Below are positions 1 through 12,800 of a stretch of 60,000 nucleotides of DNA, piece by piece (the stretch's first letter is position 1; every line of letters starts with the position of its first letter). The notes below the pieces were generated by a model. That model was not told the origin of the DNA, did not search any database, and saw only the letters and a program-made list of their open reading frames with translations. The translations under genes were made by a program, and so were the position numbers. The stretch is from assembly GCA_030141605.1 (NCBI GenBank), contig JAQGDQ010000023.1:64001-124000 (forward strand), in the 5' to 3' direction. The DNA comes from Tubiluchus corallicola (lineage: Eukaryota > Priapulida > Priapulimorpha > Priapulimorphida > Tubiluchidae).

Positions 1-3000
1 TTAGTATTTTGCATTGTAGTTGCACATGATCGTTTCTCTTTACTGACTGTGCTTCCATCTGCGGTTGTTTTTCTGATACACTCATTTGTTGTACTGTGCG
101 CTTTAAGTTCAATCTATGAATGCTTCTTATACTTCAATTTGCAACCCGAGTCATCATTGATTTACTAGTTGGATTATTCTGCAAACCTTTAACTTATTTT
201 TATATTGAAAGTTATGCTAATAAATTATATCGAGCCATATTCATGTGGTGACATGTCGAAGTTCATATCATGTTCAGTATCTCATCAAAGACATACAACG
301 GTAACTTAGAGACAGTTGAGTATCGTAAGAAATTTAGAATTTTAACTAAGTGTCATTGTGGATCAATATTTTGTAAATAAAAGATTTTGTTTTATAAAGA
401 AATGGCAGTTTTGTGATTTGATCATTAAACTAGTGTTGGCACAATAATGCTGACACAACTGACTTTAGTCGATTGACTTTTGAAGATAATAAAAATCATA
501 TGTATGTCATGGTAATACAACAGAAACTGCAATTTTGTCACATTCTTGTCACTTTGGAATGTAAAACAATGTGCATTTTGACTAAGCCAACAAAAATGTC
601 TTCCAAAGCAAAATTTGCTAAGAACTGTGTGCAGACCTGGACTCTCATACATTAAGTGTGTGTGTGTCACACTCATTTTAAATCTTTCACATGCACACAC
701 GCAACAAATTTCGCTCACACATTCCGCAAATTCACACGCAACTTTGCAAATCGCCTGGCTTCCTTTGCCATCAGCACCAACCGTGACACAATTAGTACTA
801 CTCTCAATAATACGATAAGGTTCATGAGTCGCACAATGTATTATATTATACTAAAGCATGTTGCAGTTATTGAAATTAAGTACTTTTGGATGTTACTGAG
901 CTTTTTCATGCCTACGAAAGAACATATTTATATATAAAGCACAGTAAACTGCAATAACAGCATAAGAAAGCTCAATAGTACCAAAAATTACCTTAATTTC
1001 TTCCAATTCTGCCTTAATTTTTTGATGATTTAATTATGATACCCAGAAAAAGCAAAAATTTCTGCAGTATAATTTCACCCTCCCAGCCAGGGGCGAAATG
1101 ATCTCGTGAATGTCTACGTTTCACACCCATTTTGCATCAAATGGTTGCCACGTCTGTGTGTAGCACTTCACTAACAATTCTCGTTGCTAGCTGACCCTTT
1201 GATTAGAGTAAAGTATGCCCATAGAAATATCTCAACGTTAATAACTCTTAACAGTTTATCCTAAAGACTAGTGCTAGTGTATGAAATTTTTAACATAAAT
1301 TAATTAGCATGATGTAACAGTTTATAATTAAAGTAGAATATAACTGCAGCAACAAAAATGCATGCCAAAAACTTCTAGTTTAAACTAATTTAGAAACACA
1401 AGCTTAGTAGCTTTATGAGTATATAAGCTCCTGCCATCTTGTGGCTATTTATTGAAATTTTATGACAAATCAGAATCTGAAGCTACAAATGCAATTAATA
1501 TAACATGCAAGATCTGCACTCGTTTGTCTTACTCTTAAACGAAATTAATACTTTAAAGCTTTATTTGGACATATTACAACTTATATACAAGTTAAAACCC
1601 AGTTCAAAATATTTTCAAGTACAAAAACAACATGAAACAGCAATAGCCGTACTTTGCAAACAATATATAAAGTTTAAATCAACTAGAAAAATAGTAAATT
1701 AGACCACAATATGCGATATTATGCATTTAGATGCGATAAAAACTAATTAATATTAATTATAATAAATTGGAATGTCAAAAAATGCAAGATAACAAATACT
1801 GAATCACTGTGTTGCATTTCTAATCTGAAAATATTATATAAATGTGCATAACTTCACAAACAGATACACTGAGATCACTTACAACAGCATGTGACATTGC
1901 AATTGCAATTAAACTGTGTGTTACACAATGGGTAAATTGAGAGGAGACATGGGAACTTTAGCAGTTCACAAAGAGCTAAACTGACAAAAATTAACGTATT
2001 TTTATCACCCTAGAACTGTACGAATAAGAACTTAGTAACAGATGTCTTCCACCTCAGTGACCATTCTGAGTAAAATGCACGGACGTTAGAAATTGCTGTC
2101 CGGTCTTATCAGACGTCATGATGAATCATATCCGATGATCATATGACAAGGATGTCTAATAACATTCCTCAACTTTTCTGTTGTTGTTGTTGCACACTGA
2201 GAAAAGATAAATAGAAAGCAACAATATATGTACAGCTGGTTACCTATCATATCTGCGCAAATGAGACTTGAATTGATACATACAGTATCATCACATTTTA
2301 GTCAATCACCGGTCATGTTTGGAGTGTATCTTTTCAGCCTACAGGTCACACAGTTTCATTTCTAGTACAGGAAATCATTACATGACAGAAAATCATTACA
2401 TTACAGAGATTATTCATCAACTGTTTTTCACTGTTGTCATCACTGTTTCCCACACAATGGAATAGCTTATCGGTCACGCTGTGTATATTTGCCCACAAAA
2501 ATTTAACAGTGCTGAGCCTGCATAGAAAATAGATACATGACTGCCATGAAACTGTTTCTGACCACAATTCCTCAGAATATTTCTCTCGTTGAGGGAGTAT
2601 GTATATGCATGCAGAAACGTGACTGGGATGCCTCAGCTGGTTCAGTATCTCATCACAGAGGATTACCATTGATAATAAGCCGAGTTACAGTTGCACCACA
2701 ACTCTCATTGCAGCTACTTTCATTGAGTGCTGAATTGTGCATTCCAGTGATCACAGTTGCAAGAGAAACAAATCACTTTAGCTGTCATTCCCCACCACCC
2801 ACCGTACCCTTATTATCAACTCTAATTATTACTCTCACTTTTGCATACAAAAGTGAACTCCCAAATAAAAAAAGTTTTGCTAACAAAGAATGGGCACACA
2901 CTGTCCTGTTGGGAAACATGGCCAAAAATAGTTCCATGCTTAACATAAAGTGATTTATCATTAAGCACAATTAGTCCAATTGCAGTGAGCTTGTTATTAC

Positions 3001-3365
3001 TGTCGTAGTTTCTGTCCCCATCAACTTTCAATTCGTTGATCTTCATATGCTTTCAGGAAAGTTTTTAATAAGTTGTTATTGTTCTCTATAATCAACTTTT
3101 CACTTACAGCTCCAGTTGTAGACTTTATATTAATAGTCTATATAGTCTTATAGTAGAATCTATAATCTGTTACGCATCTAGAAAAGCATGTGACGTAATT
3201 TTCCTTTTTTAAAATTATTTAACTCAGATCTATAAGCTTGCAGATACAAAGAATAGCTACATACTGCCAGTTCACATCACCGTCTGAACTGCATCAGAAG
3301 GACCATCTAGTCACCAACGTATCTGTTTATCAGAGCACACCTTACACTTGACAAGTCTTACTAAC
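1..3365. other. AT-rich non-coding stretch
   Basis: I see no gene here. Open frames such as 2346-2669 (minus) and 2537-2953 (plus) overlap on opposite strands, have no recognisable domain and lack convincing splice context. Short simple repeats occur, for example TTG units near 2180. This could be intergenic sequence or the far 3' flank of the menorin-type gene that ends at 3842. Confidence 0.5.
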
Positions 3366-3677
3366 GGTACGTTCAGACTAGCGAGTTTTCTGTCGTGAGT
3401 TTTCTCTCTGACGACAAACTCGCAAGTGCGAACTGTTTTGAGAATTACTGTTGGCAAGTAAACTCTCTGACAGTTGCTGTGAGTTGATTTCCTGTGAGTT
3501 ATTCTCTAGTGTGACTGCCTCAGTGAGTTATTTTCGACACTTCTCGCAGTGCATAGAGAAGCGAGTGTCAGCCCATGCTTAATGTCAGGGAATAACTTGC
3601 AGCATGTTTTGCTCTTTGGTCTGAACATGCTTGCAAGTTACTTGGCGAGTTTCAAAACTCACAGGTCTCAACACACC
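3366..3677. mobile_element. MITE-like element with imperfect terminal inverted repeats
   Basis: The left end (from GGTACGTTCAGACTAGCGAG) matches the reverse complement of the right end (GGTGTGTTGAGACCTGTGAG) over about 25 bases, with roughly three quarters identity. The element is about 312 bp, has no coding capacity and is rich in GTGAGTT motifs internally. I could not assign a target-site duplication with confidence. It lies just downstream of the menorin-type gene's stop codon. Confidence 0.6.
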
Positions 3678-3841
3678 ATAACAGCACAGCAACAAGACAA
3701 TAACTTGCAGCAGGATTAAATGTTTCTGCACTACAAAGCCCAGTAAATCTGCTAAGTAGTTTCCATAAAGCTGTCCTTTTAATAAGTACAAATGGCAATC
3801 TTTATAAAGAAATTAGTCACACACACACTTTCTAATTGTTG

Positions 3842-6800
3842 TTACTTAAGCTCAAAGAGCTTTAGATCTTCTAGTGCCATATATTCAGATGCAGTCGCTG
3901 TGAGCGACACATTGTGAGCGCTTGAAGTGTAAGGCACAATCTTTGACACCACCGGAGAAGTTGGTACTAAACTAAGTGAATTGTCAGGAAACGTGTACAC
4001 TTCACACAAGCTACCATCGTCTTTCACGACAACATGATAGACATCTGACGTTTCAACTGAAGCTTGTACGACGTGCCAGTCTGTATCGCTGCTTTCTTCA
4101 AGGCTTTTCACGTTAATATTAATGCGACCTTTAGCTGTCATCTGAATCCGGACGCCATCCCCCTTTCCTGTGCTTCTCAAAAACACACTTACTCCACCAT
4201 CTGAATCTTCTTTATTGAGAGAGAAAAATTGCATGGTAAACTCCAGTTGCACACGTTTTAAGTTTTGCTTTGACTTCACTGATATGACTCCATCCTTCAA
4301 AACCAAACTCTTACAACCGGCTAAATAATTATTGTCTTTAGTCCAGTATGTGATATTCCAAAGTGAGTTCAGATCACAGAGCTGTTTAGGTGCTCTCTTT
4401 CTGGAATGGAATTTCTCAACATCAAATGATGACAAGTCGTAATACACCTGAAAATAAACAAAACCTCTGACATACACAAAGTGACTTCAATTGCACAATC
4501 CTGAATTTAAGATGGCAAATCGAAAATCCGTCTCTGGCAATCAATTCATTATAGAATATTCCTGTACAAAATCATGACAATTCTTTGCAATTGGTAGACG
4601 ATTTGGTTTTTGTCAAAAATGATGTTACTGCTCCCAGCTAGAATTCAAGACACAGGTCAAAAATCAATGTGGAATTTGAGCCAGTATATTTCTAAAAAGT
4701 TTCATGACAATCCAATTTGGGTTTTTAGAATGTTGTTATCGCTGCCATTTTGAATTCAAAATGCCAGATTGAAGATTCCTTCTAATATATTGCTACAAAG
4801 TTTCATGACGAGCCAATGTGAGTTAGTGGAGCCATAAGCTTTTTTCGAAAACAATGTTATCGCTTCCATCTTGAATTCAAAATGGCAAAGCGAAAATCCG
4901 ATTTCATCAGTTTGATTGTAAGTCTGTATAAATGTGAAATAGTGACCAAATGCCATGCCCCTCCTGCAATGCTGTTCCCACAGCACTGCACCACTGAGGT
5001 AATTAAGCTGGTAATTATAAAGTAATTATGAGAAAATGTAATTATACTTAGCTGTAAAATTGTGATTAAAATATAATAAGTTGCTACTAGCAGTTACTGT
5101 CTGATACTATCAATAAAAGAAGAATAGCAAACTCACCTGATGTACTGGAAATTTGGTCCTTATGTACAGCATGTCGTCCAATGCAGGACGATCGCCAACA
5201 TGGTCCCAAACAGTGATACTTCCCTTAGTGACATCGACCAACCACCTCAGTTGATGTTCTGATCTTCGCACATATGATGAATGCACTGGGAATGACACAT
5301 TACTAACAAGTGGTACCTAAAATATGGATAAACAAGAAACCTTGATGCAATGTGTATTTTTTATAATTTTTGGCATTTTATGAACAAGTTTCTACCTGTT
5401 ACTAAAGTATGCCGACTCAGACTTCCCTCATACCATAATGACCCCCTGCACATTTTGAATGACCAATGAGGTTAGATCATTACATAATTTTTGGCAATCA
5501 ATATTTGCTTGATCTGTCATACTCAAGCAAAATTATTATATTTTAAATAGATACTATGTGACATGCTGCAATGTTCTGCCTGCGCCTTTCTGCTGAAGTC
5601 ATCAATTAGTCAATGGACTAAGCCTGTAAGCTCACTCCTAATCCTGCACAACCCAATGCTCATCCACAAAACATTGGATGAAGACCTTTTAATGACCTTT
5701 GACCTCCCTTATGATCTGGGTAACTCAGTGACTATGGCCTGCTAACCAGAATAGCTAAAAACAATAAATTTGAAAAAACTAATCAGTGGTGTAATGGTTA
5801 GTGTTCCTGACCAACAATCAAGGTGGTCATGGGTTCAATTCCCAGGATGGGAAATCTCCAAATCTATGCCTTTGTATGGCATTCTTAAAGAACATGAAAT
5901 TGGCATTTTAGCATGGATTAAGGAAGTAGATCACAGTTCCTTTAAATGGTGAAGCATGCATGCTGCTGCATTTGCAAAGAGACAATGTCAACTTAAGAAT
6001 CAAAAATAGAATTACCATAGAAGACCTTTCCTTGTGAGAGATAATCAAATAGGGAAATCACAGCCTAGCCAAACAAGAACACATTAAGATCGTAAAATTA
6101 AGTTATAAAATTTGGTATCTTTTGCATGCGTAAGTGAGATGGTTATTATATACCACATTAAACAAATGCTTATTACAATCAAATTTACATACAAGAAAAT
6201 AGTAAATACTTGTTCTCCAAAGTGAATATTAATTTAAATGGACAAGCAGCACAAATGGAGAGGAGGAGGAACAGGGTGTCAGCTCTGATTCGCACATTCC
6301 AGTTTCCGTGCTAGTAAAACAAAAAATCCATTAATGGCCTGATGCTTTACAGGAAGTGGGCAAGAAACAGTGTAACAGCAGCACAGCTGGCTGGGCTGTC
6401 TGCTGCTGTACAGATCAATGTTACTACTCAGTTGAGGCAGCAATCAATATTTTGAACCAAGTGCCTGTGTTAGCATGGTGAGAGCTCATGTGTTTTACAC
6501 AGAATGTGATTTTCGAGTGAAGGAAAAATAAAGAACGAAGTGCTCTTCCTGTAATATGATGATTCATAAGCACTTTTAATGTCAAACTGCATTATGATGG
6601 ACAGTTATAGGACTATACAAACAATGAACTATTTCAATGAAGCTACCTCATAATGCCATGCAGTTCAATACTACGAAAACCAGAAAAAGAAATTAACACT
6701 GGAAGAAAATGCCTCTCAGCAGATAAAGCTGGTTCACATTTTTAAAACTTCTCAAATTGGATGCTCATTTTTCTTAAAAAAGAAAGATGGAAGACGACGA

Positions 6801-9800
6801 TGAAATTGAAAGAGAAGTGATGAAGATCCTGCAAAATGCCATTGAAGTTGGTGATATTAGCTTACTTAAAAATCTACTTAAGAATCAGACCACCAGTGCT
6901 GTCTTAGATAACGGCGACAGCTTCCTGCATTTACTACTGAAGTGCCATCTATCGGGAGAAGTTTTAACGGCACACAGTCCTATAATAGCTACAAAGGATG
7001 GTGCTAAGATGTTAGACACAGATGAGATTATCGATTTCATAGAGCACTTTGCAGAAAGTGGGAATGACATTGATGGAAAAGACAGCGACGGAAAAACGGC
7101 ACTGCACATTTCTTGTGGTGCCGGCAATGTGGTGGTTGTGAATAGACTCCTCGATCTTAAAGCTAGCATTAACGTGTATGACAATAACGGCAATAGTCCA
7201 TTATACGAAGCCGTCATACAAAACCATCCTGATGTTGTTCAGCAGTTATTACAACGAGGCGTGGATCCTAATCAGCTACAGCATAAGGATAAGCCCACCC
7301 TTCATTTTGCGGTAGCCAGTAATAGCCGGGAAATTGTGAAATTATTGCTAGAGCGAGGTGCTAACATAAATGAACTATATGAGTGGAAGAGCAGCGATCT
7401 GTCAGCGTTCTGCGAGCCATGCAAGATCCATAAAACACCTCTTCATGAAGCCAACACAGAGGAAATGTTGGAGATGCTACTGGAGTGGGGTGCTAAACCA
7501 AATGCTTTGAACGAAGATGGTCGCACGGCCTTACACCTTGCTTGCAGCTCCAACGAGACAAAGCTTGCAAAGGTTTTACTAGAGAATGGTGCTAATCCCA
7601 ACATGCAAGACAAGCACGGATTTACACCATTGCACTGGGCTTGCTCTTCGGCACACCTTCCCACAGTTCAGCTTCTGTTAGAGACCGGGGCAGATCCAAA
7701 AGCGGCATTTCCGCAACACGTTCTGGATACCCCGGCACACATCATTGCATACAGGGTTAACAAAGGAATGCTAAGCGATGAGGTGAAGATTCTAGAGTTA
7801 CTGTTTGCTTATGGTGCTGAAGTGAATGCTCAACGCACAGATGGCGAGACTTTGCTCACGCTAGCTGTAGCCAACTGCAAGTCTCATCTGCTGCCCACAC
7901 TACTGCAACACTCGGCTGATGTAAACATGAAGAACAACAGCGGGGAAGCATCGCTACATTTCACGTGTCGTCTGGCACATTACCGCATGACGGAACAGCT
8001 ACTTCTGCAAGATGCAAATCCAAACACGACGGACGACAAAGAGCAAACACCTCTGCACAAGACTATTGACTGTGCCGTGACAAAGTTGCTACTCCAGCAT
8101 GGCGCAAATATCAATGCAATTGCAGAAAACAACAACACTCAACTATCCCTAGCGATATCCCTAGTAGCAAAACAAAAGCAGCCACTAATTGTCGTTAAGC
8201 AGCTGCTAACTACATATGCGGAAGTGCAACGAGTAAATCCGGCTGTCAGCTTAAACGCTAACATCCGTAACTATATCACCGGAAAGGCACCATTGGACAA
8301 CATTTTTTGGCTACTGCTCCACCACACAGACTATTCTCAATCAGAGCGGCTGATTGCGTACCAGATCATCTACATGCTGCTTTATGAGTTTAACGCGCAT
8401 GCTGATATTGTCAATAACTGGGAGGGAGAATCGGGACACCTCCTCTGGAAGCAGATATATCACACTTACCCGGAACACAGCACCCTAATGAATGACATTC
8501 AGCGGGCTATGAATAGGGCATATCACTTTAGCCTCACCTGCATGTGTGCCAGAACCATATGTAACTACGAAATTTCGTATACGGACAAACTACCAGAGGC
8601 AATAGTGAGATTTGTTAACTTGCACTGCCGGCCAGTCAAATTGCCTCTGTACTGCACAACTGGTCAAGACAGAAGTTGTACCATTGGCAGTAACACAGCA
8701 GTTTACTCTGTCAGAAGCAAGCAAGTGAAGAAGAAGCAGCAATGTCCTTGGAAATGTGCTTGTACACTTATATAAAAAATCTGCATTAAATTCTAACCCC
8801 TGACAGACTATTACTACTCATATTACTACATAATGGTATACAGCAATTTCCCATTAACTTCTATGAGTATTCATATGGCTAGCTTATACCATTTGACCAT
8901 GTAATCACTAGACCTGCACTAACTAGCTTTTTGATAGTCAAGATTTCGACTTTGTCTTCTGCAAACTATTTACAAAGCTTAGCAATTTTTGCCATCGTAA
9001 TAACGTTTACATCGTTTATCTTATAAATTAATTCTTATGCAAACACCGAAAGTTGTGAGACTAGTAAGTGCAAACTTATATGAATGTAAACATAGTTAAA
9101 GCTTAAACATATCTAAAAAATAAAATTATACCAGCAATGATGCATTATGAGAATTACAATTGTAATTGTTGTCTAAGTTGGTTATCTTTGCTCATTTTTT
9201 ACATCCTGAACACCATAAAATGGCAGCAGTACACTCAGAGCTGTATTATGATCTTATGGGACTCCTAGACTAATGAAATTATGAGCATCCTCAGATGGCA
9301 CTACTCTATTTAGTATTTTAGCAACATTTACATACACGAAGTAAATTTATCGCAAATTCTTTAAATAAACTAGTTTAGCCATTCTTGCTTTTGCTTGTCA
9401 AAAAAAAACTCTTCAAGAAATATTTGCTGCTATTTTGCTTTTTATTGGAAACTAAATTAGTACATATTTCAACGCAACCGTAGCAAAAAACAGATTTTTT
9501 TACCAAATGTTACTGAAGCTTGATGGGTCCTAGGCTGCAGCCTACACTAGCCTACAGGATAATATGGCATCGAGTGGAATGCATAAAATTTAAACATTTG
9601 TAACTCAGAATGTAAAAGTTTACATTTTCTACAGCTAGAGTGCTGCAAACACAACAATGATGAGGATGCTGTTTCACTTATGGCAATTTTCATTTATAAA
9701 GATGCAAATTTCACTATTTTTCTACAAATCTAAACTCATTGCAAACATATGCATTTAACAATAGAACCAATCTGGTGCAAAAAAACAATAACCCACAAGT

Positions 9801-12800
9801 TACAGTTCTGAGGTCTACGCCCAATGGTCTCGGATTTTTATTCTGTGAAAAGACCAGTGCCCAACCTTGAGTTACCTGTACTTATAATTAGTGCTTGTTC
9901 AATTTTAAAAAGTAATTTTGAAATGACCATCTCCATATACCATGAGGAAATTAGTGTAAAGAATTTAGGCGGGTCCAAAATCCAATTTTATTTGCACTCT
10001 CTGGTCTGTCCAGTCCAATAGAAAGGAAAGTTATAGCTGTCTTAAAAATGACAGCCAACACCCACTTAAGTAAAGACATGGCTTTATGCGTGAACATGAC
10101 ATGTAACCATGTCGAAACATTGAAGATGTTGTATCCGAATAAAAGCCATGTCTTCTCTTAATTGGCTGGCTGTCATTTTTATTTTTTCATTTTCCCCATT
10201 ACAAATATTGAAAATTGATTTTTTGGGAAAAAGTCTGCTTATGAAGTGCATGTAATAATTAGAAGTTACAAAAAAACTATCTAAGCTAAAGGCATCAAAT
10301 TCGATCTGTGTTGGATGGTCAATGTCTCATATTTTACAAATGACATTCAAACAATGATGACACTGCAATAATTTTTTGCAATTTCTGCAATTTTTTGTGT
10401 ATTGAACTGTGAGATGACTTAATAAAATGAGAGGGTACAAAGTAACCACACTCAGACTCTTGCGAGTAGTTTGAAAAAAAATGTCAAATGCTCATTTCAT
10501 TTAATATATTTACTGTGTGTGCAAAAAACTGCTGACTGAATGCTCTAATAACTCTGGATGCCTGGAAAATGAAAAGTGACACATGATGGTCAATTTAAAC
10601 TTCAAGGGCTCACGTTGAACTAAATAAGACAGAATGAATCCTTGAGCATGACCGTGTTCATCATTTGACTTTTCTGGTCTAGTGGGGTTGGCTCAAGGCA
10701 AAAACTGTAGAATATTGTGTTCATGTGTGCTTGACCAGTGTGCACTGTAGTTGTGAATAATTATTGCTTGAATAAGCTTAGCTAAGTGCAGTTAGTCATG
10801 ACCAAGTGAGAAGTTTGTCCCATTTTCCACATTTTGTCTCTATCTTGAGGCGCTTAAAGAATCTCAGTTTTTTTAACTACACCATTGTCTGAGCCCCTGT
10901 CATAGGTGCCTACCTCGCAGATTTCATGACTATACATGCTATAGTTTTCATGTTATTTAATGTTATACTCTGCGCCTAAAATTTGACGTGTAACATAAAT
11001 GATGAAAGAAAATCATCATGTAAATGCTCACGGATTAAAAGATGTAAGGAAATTTTTTTGTATAAATATATTTATTTAAAAACAGAATTATCAATAAAGC
11101 AACATGCAAGCTGCTAAACTCAAGATTCTTTTGTATAAGTATTAAAAAAATTAATACCGACTCGCACCCACTACAAAGACAATTGAACAAGATACACCTA
11201 CAATTATAAAAAACATCACCTACTTGTACAAATAAATATTATAAAAAATGAAATAACTGAAGTCAATTGGACAGATTATGTAAGAACAATAAGTAGCTTA
11301 AAAATAAACTACATAACTTGAACAAGATTGATAACAACGACATAGTTTAAGAGAAAGAAAATAAAGAAACGTTGAGATCTCATACAGCCTTGCTTCCAAC
11401 TGCCACACATCATGACAATATTACCTACCTCTTGAGTAAACAAATACATGTCCACAACCATAGACCAGTCATACATCATGTCAGGATGCTTCATAGTAAT
11501 CCATCCCAAAGAGAACACGGCTGACGGCAGCCGCTTCTGTGCAAACTGTAAGACTGTCCTGGCTTCATCGCGAGTTATGGGCAAGCCACCTGGGGGCAAA
11601 TGTCGACCGGGTAGGACATCACCGTTTATCCACAACTGCTGCTCAAACTGAAAAGATATGCCAGCAGATATAAAACAAGAAAATGACACAATTTTTCATT
11701 CATCATGTTTTATCTTTATAGAATTTTGCAGAATGTTCACGCTGCACACAATGATCACAAAGTGAGGTGAATAGTAAAGTAGTCACAGTGTGTAGTTTGT
11801 AACCGAAGTTAAGCAATGCTGAAACAAGTTAGTGAATGAATGGATGACTGACGAGATCAATGCGCACACTAACAGTTTCGTTCGCTATAATGCTAACGTT
11901 TACCTCGTTTACCTTAGCCAGTCTTGCATCTCATTTGAGACGAATGGCCATGAATACCCACTTTTACGTGACAAATGAGGATAAAGGTACCACGTGAAAT
12001 CATCAAAATTAGAGATACTTTGACCATCTACTTACGCTTTTAGAGTATTGTAAAACTGTTTTCATCGCAGCTTTAAATGCAGCAGCACTCTTGAAGTCTA
12101 GCTTTACCCCTGTAAACAAGATGACCATACAATTAAATATAGGTAGTACAATAATAGAATGAAATTTAGTGTGAGCTTTAACACAACTGTTTATATAATA
12201 ACGATTTTCAATTAATACATATATAATAATGTAATGATATAACATATCACAACATAGCATAGCATAGCACAGCACAACACAACACAACATAACATAATAT
12301 GTTGTGACAATAGACAATAATATTGTGAGGTACAGTAGGTGCCGCTTAACAGACTCACGTTAATAGATTCAATTGCTTAATTGACTCAAAAATGACTGGT
12401 GCGGCCGCTTCTATTCAAATGTACATAAAAACTGTCACTCAAATAACTCTGCATAATTGACCAACATGACTTTCGTGTGACCAACCTGGTTACCTAAGAA
12501 TTCCTGGAAGCTAAACATTTAATCACTTGCTTAGCAGTTCACTTTTGAAGCTCTGGCTGTCTTTGCCAGAAAGTTTAATCAGAAAGATGTTGCTGCTATG
12601 CCAGGGACGCCGGTACAGTACAGTAAGTACGTCACAATTATAGCAAGCGGGAGTTTAAGCGAAACTACAGACGAAGCTACTTGCGGGGAAACAAGGGCAC
12701 CACCAACAGTTTAAGCATGTCAATCACCAAGTGTCTTACGCTAATTTGTGCATCATATAACAACAGATTTTCAACATTTTTATCATTATGAGAACTTTGT

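Noticed and set aside
2346-2953. Possible gene in overlapping frames on both strands
   Set aside because: No domain, no splice partners and mutual overlap on opposite strands; probably chance frames.
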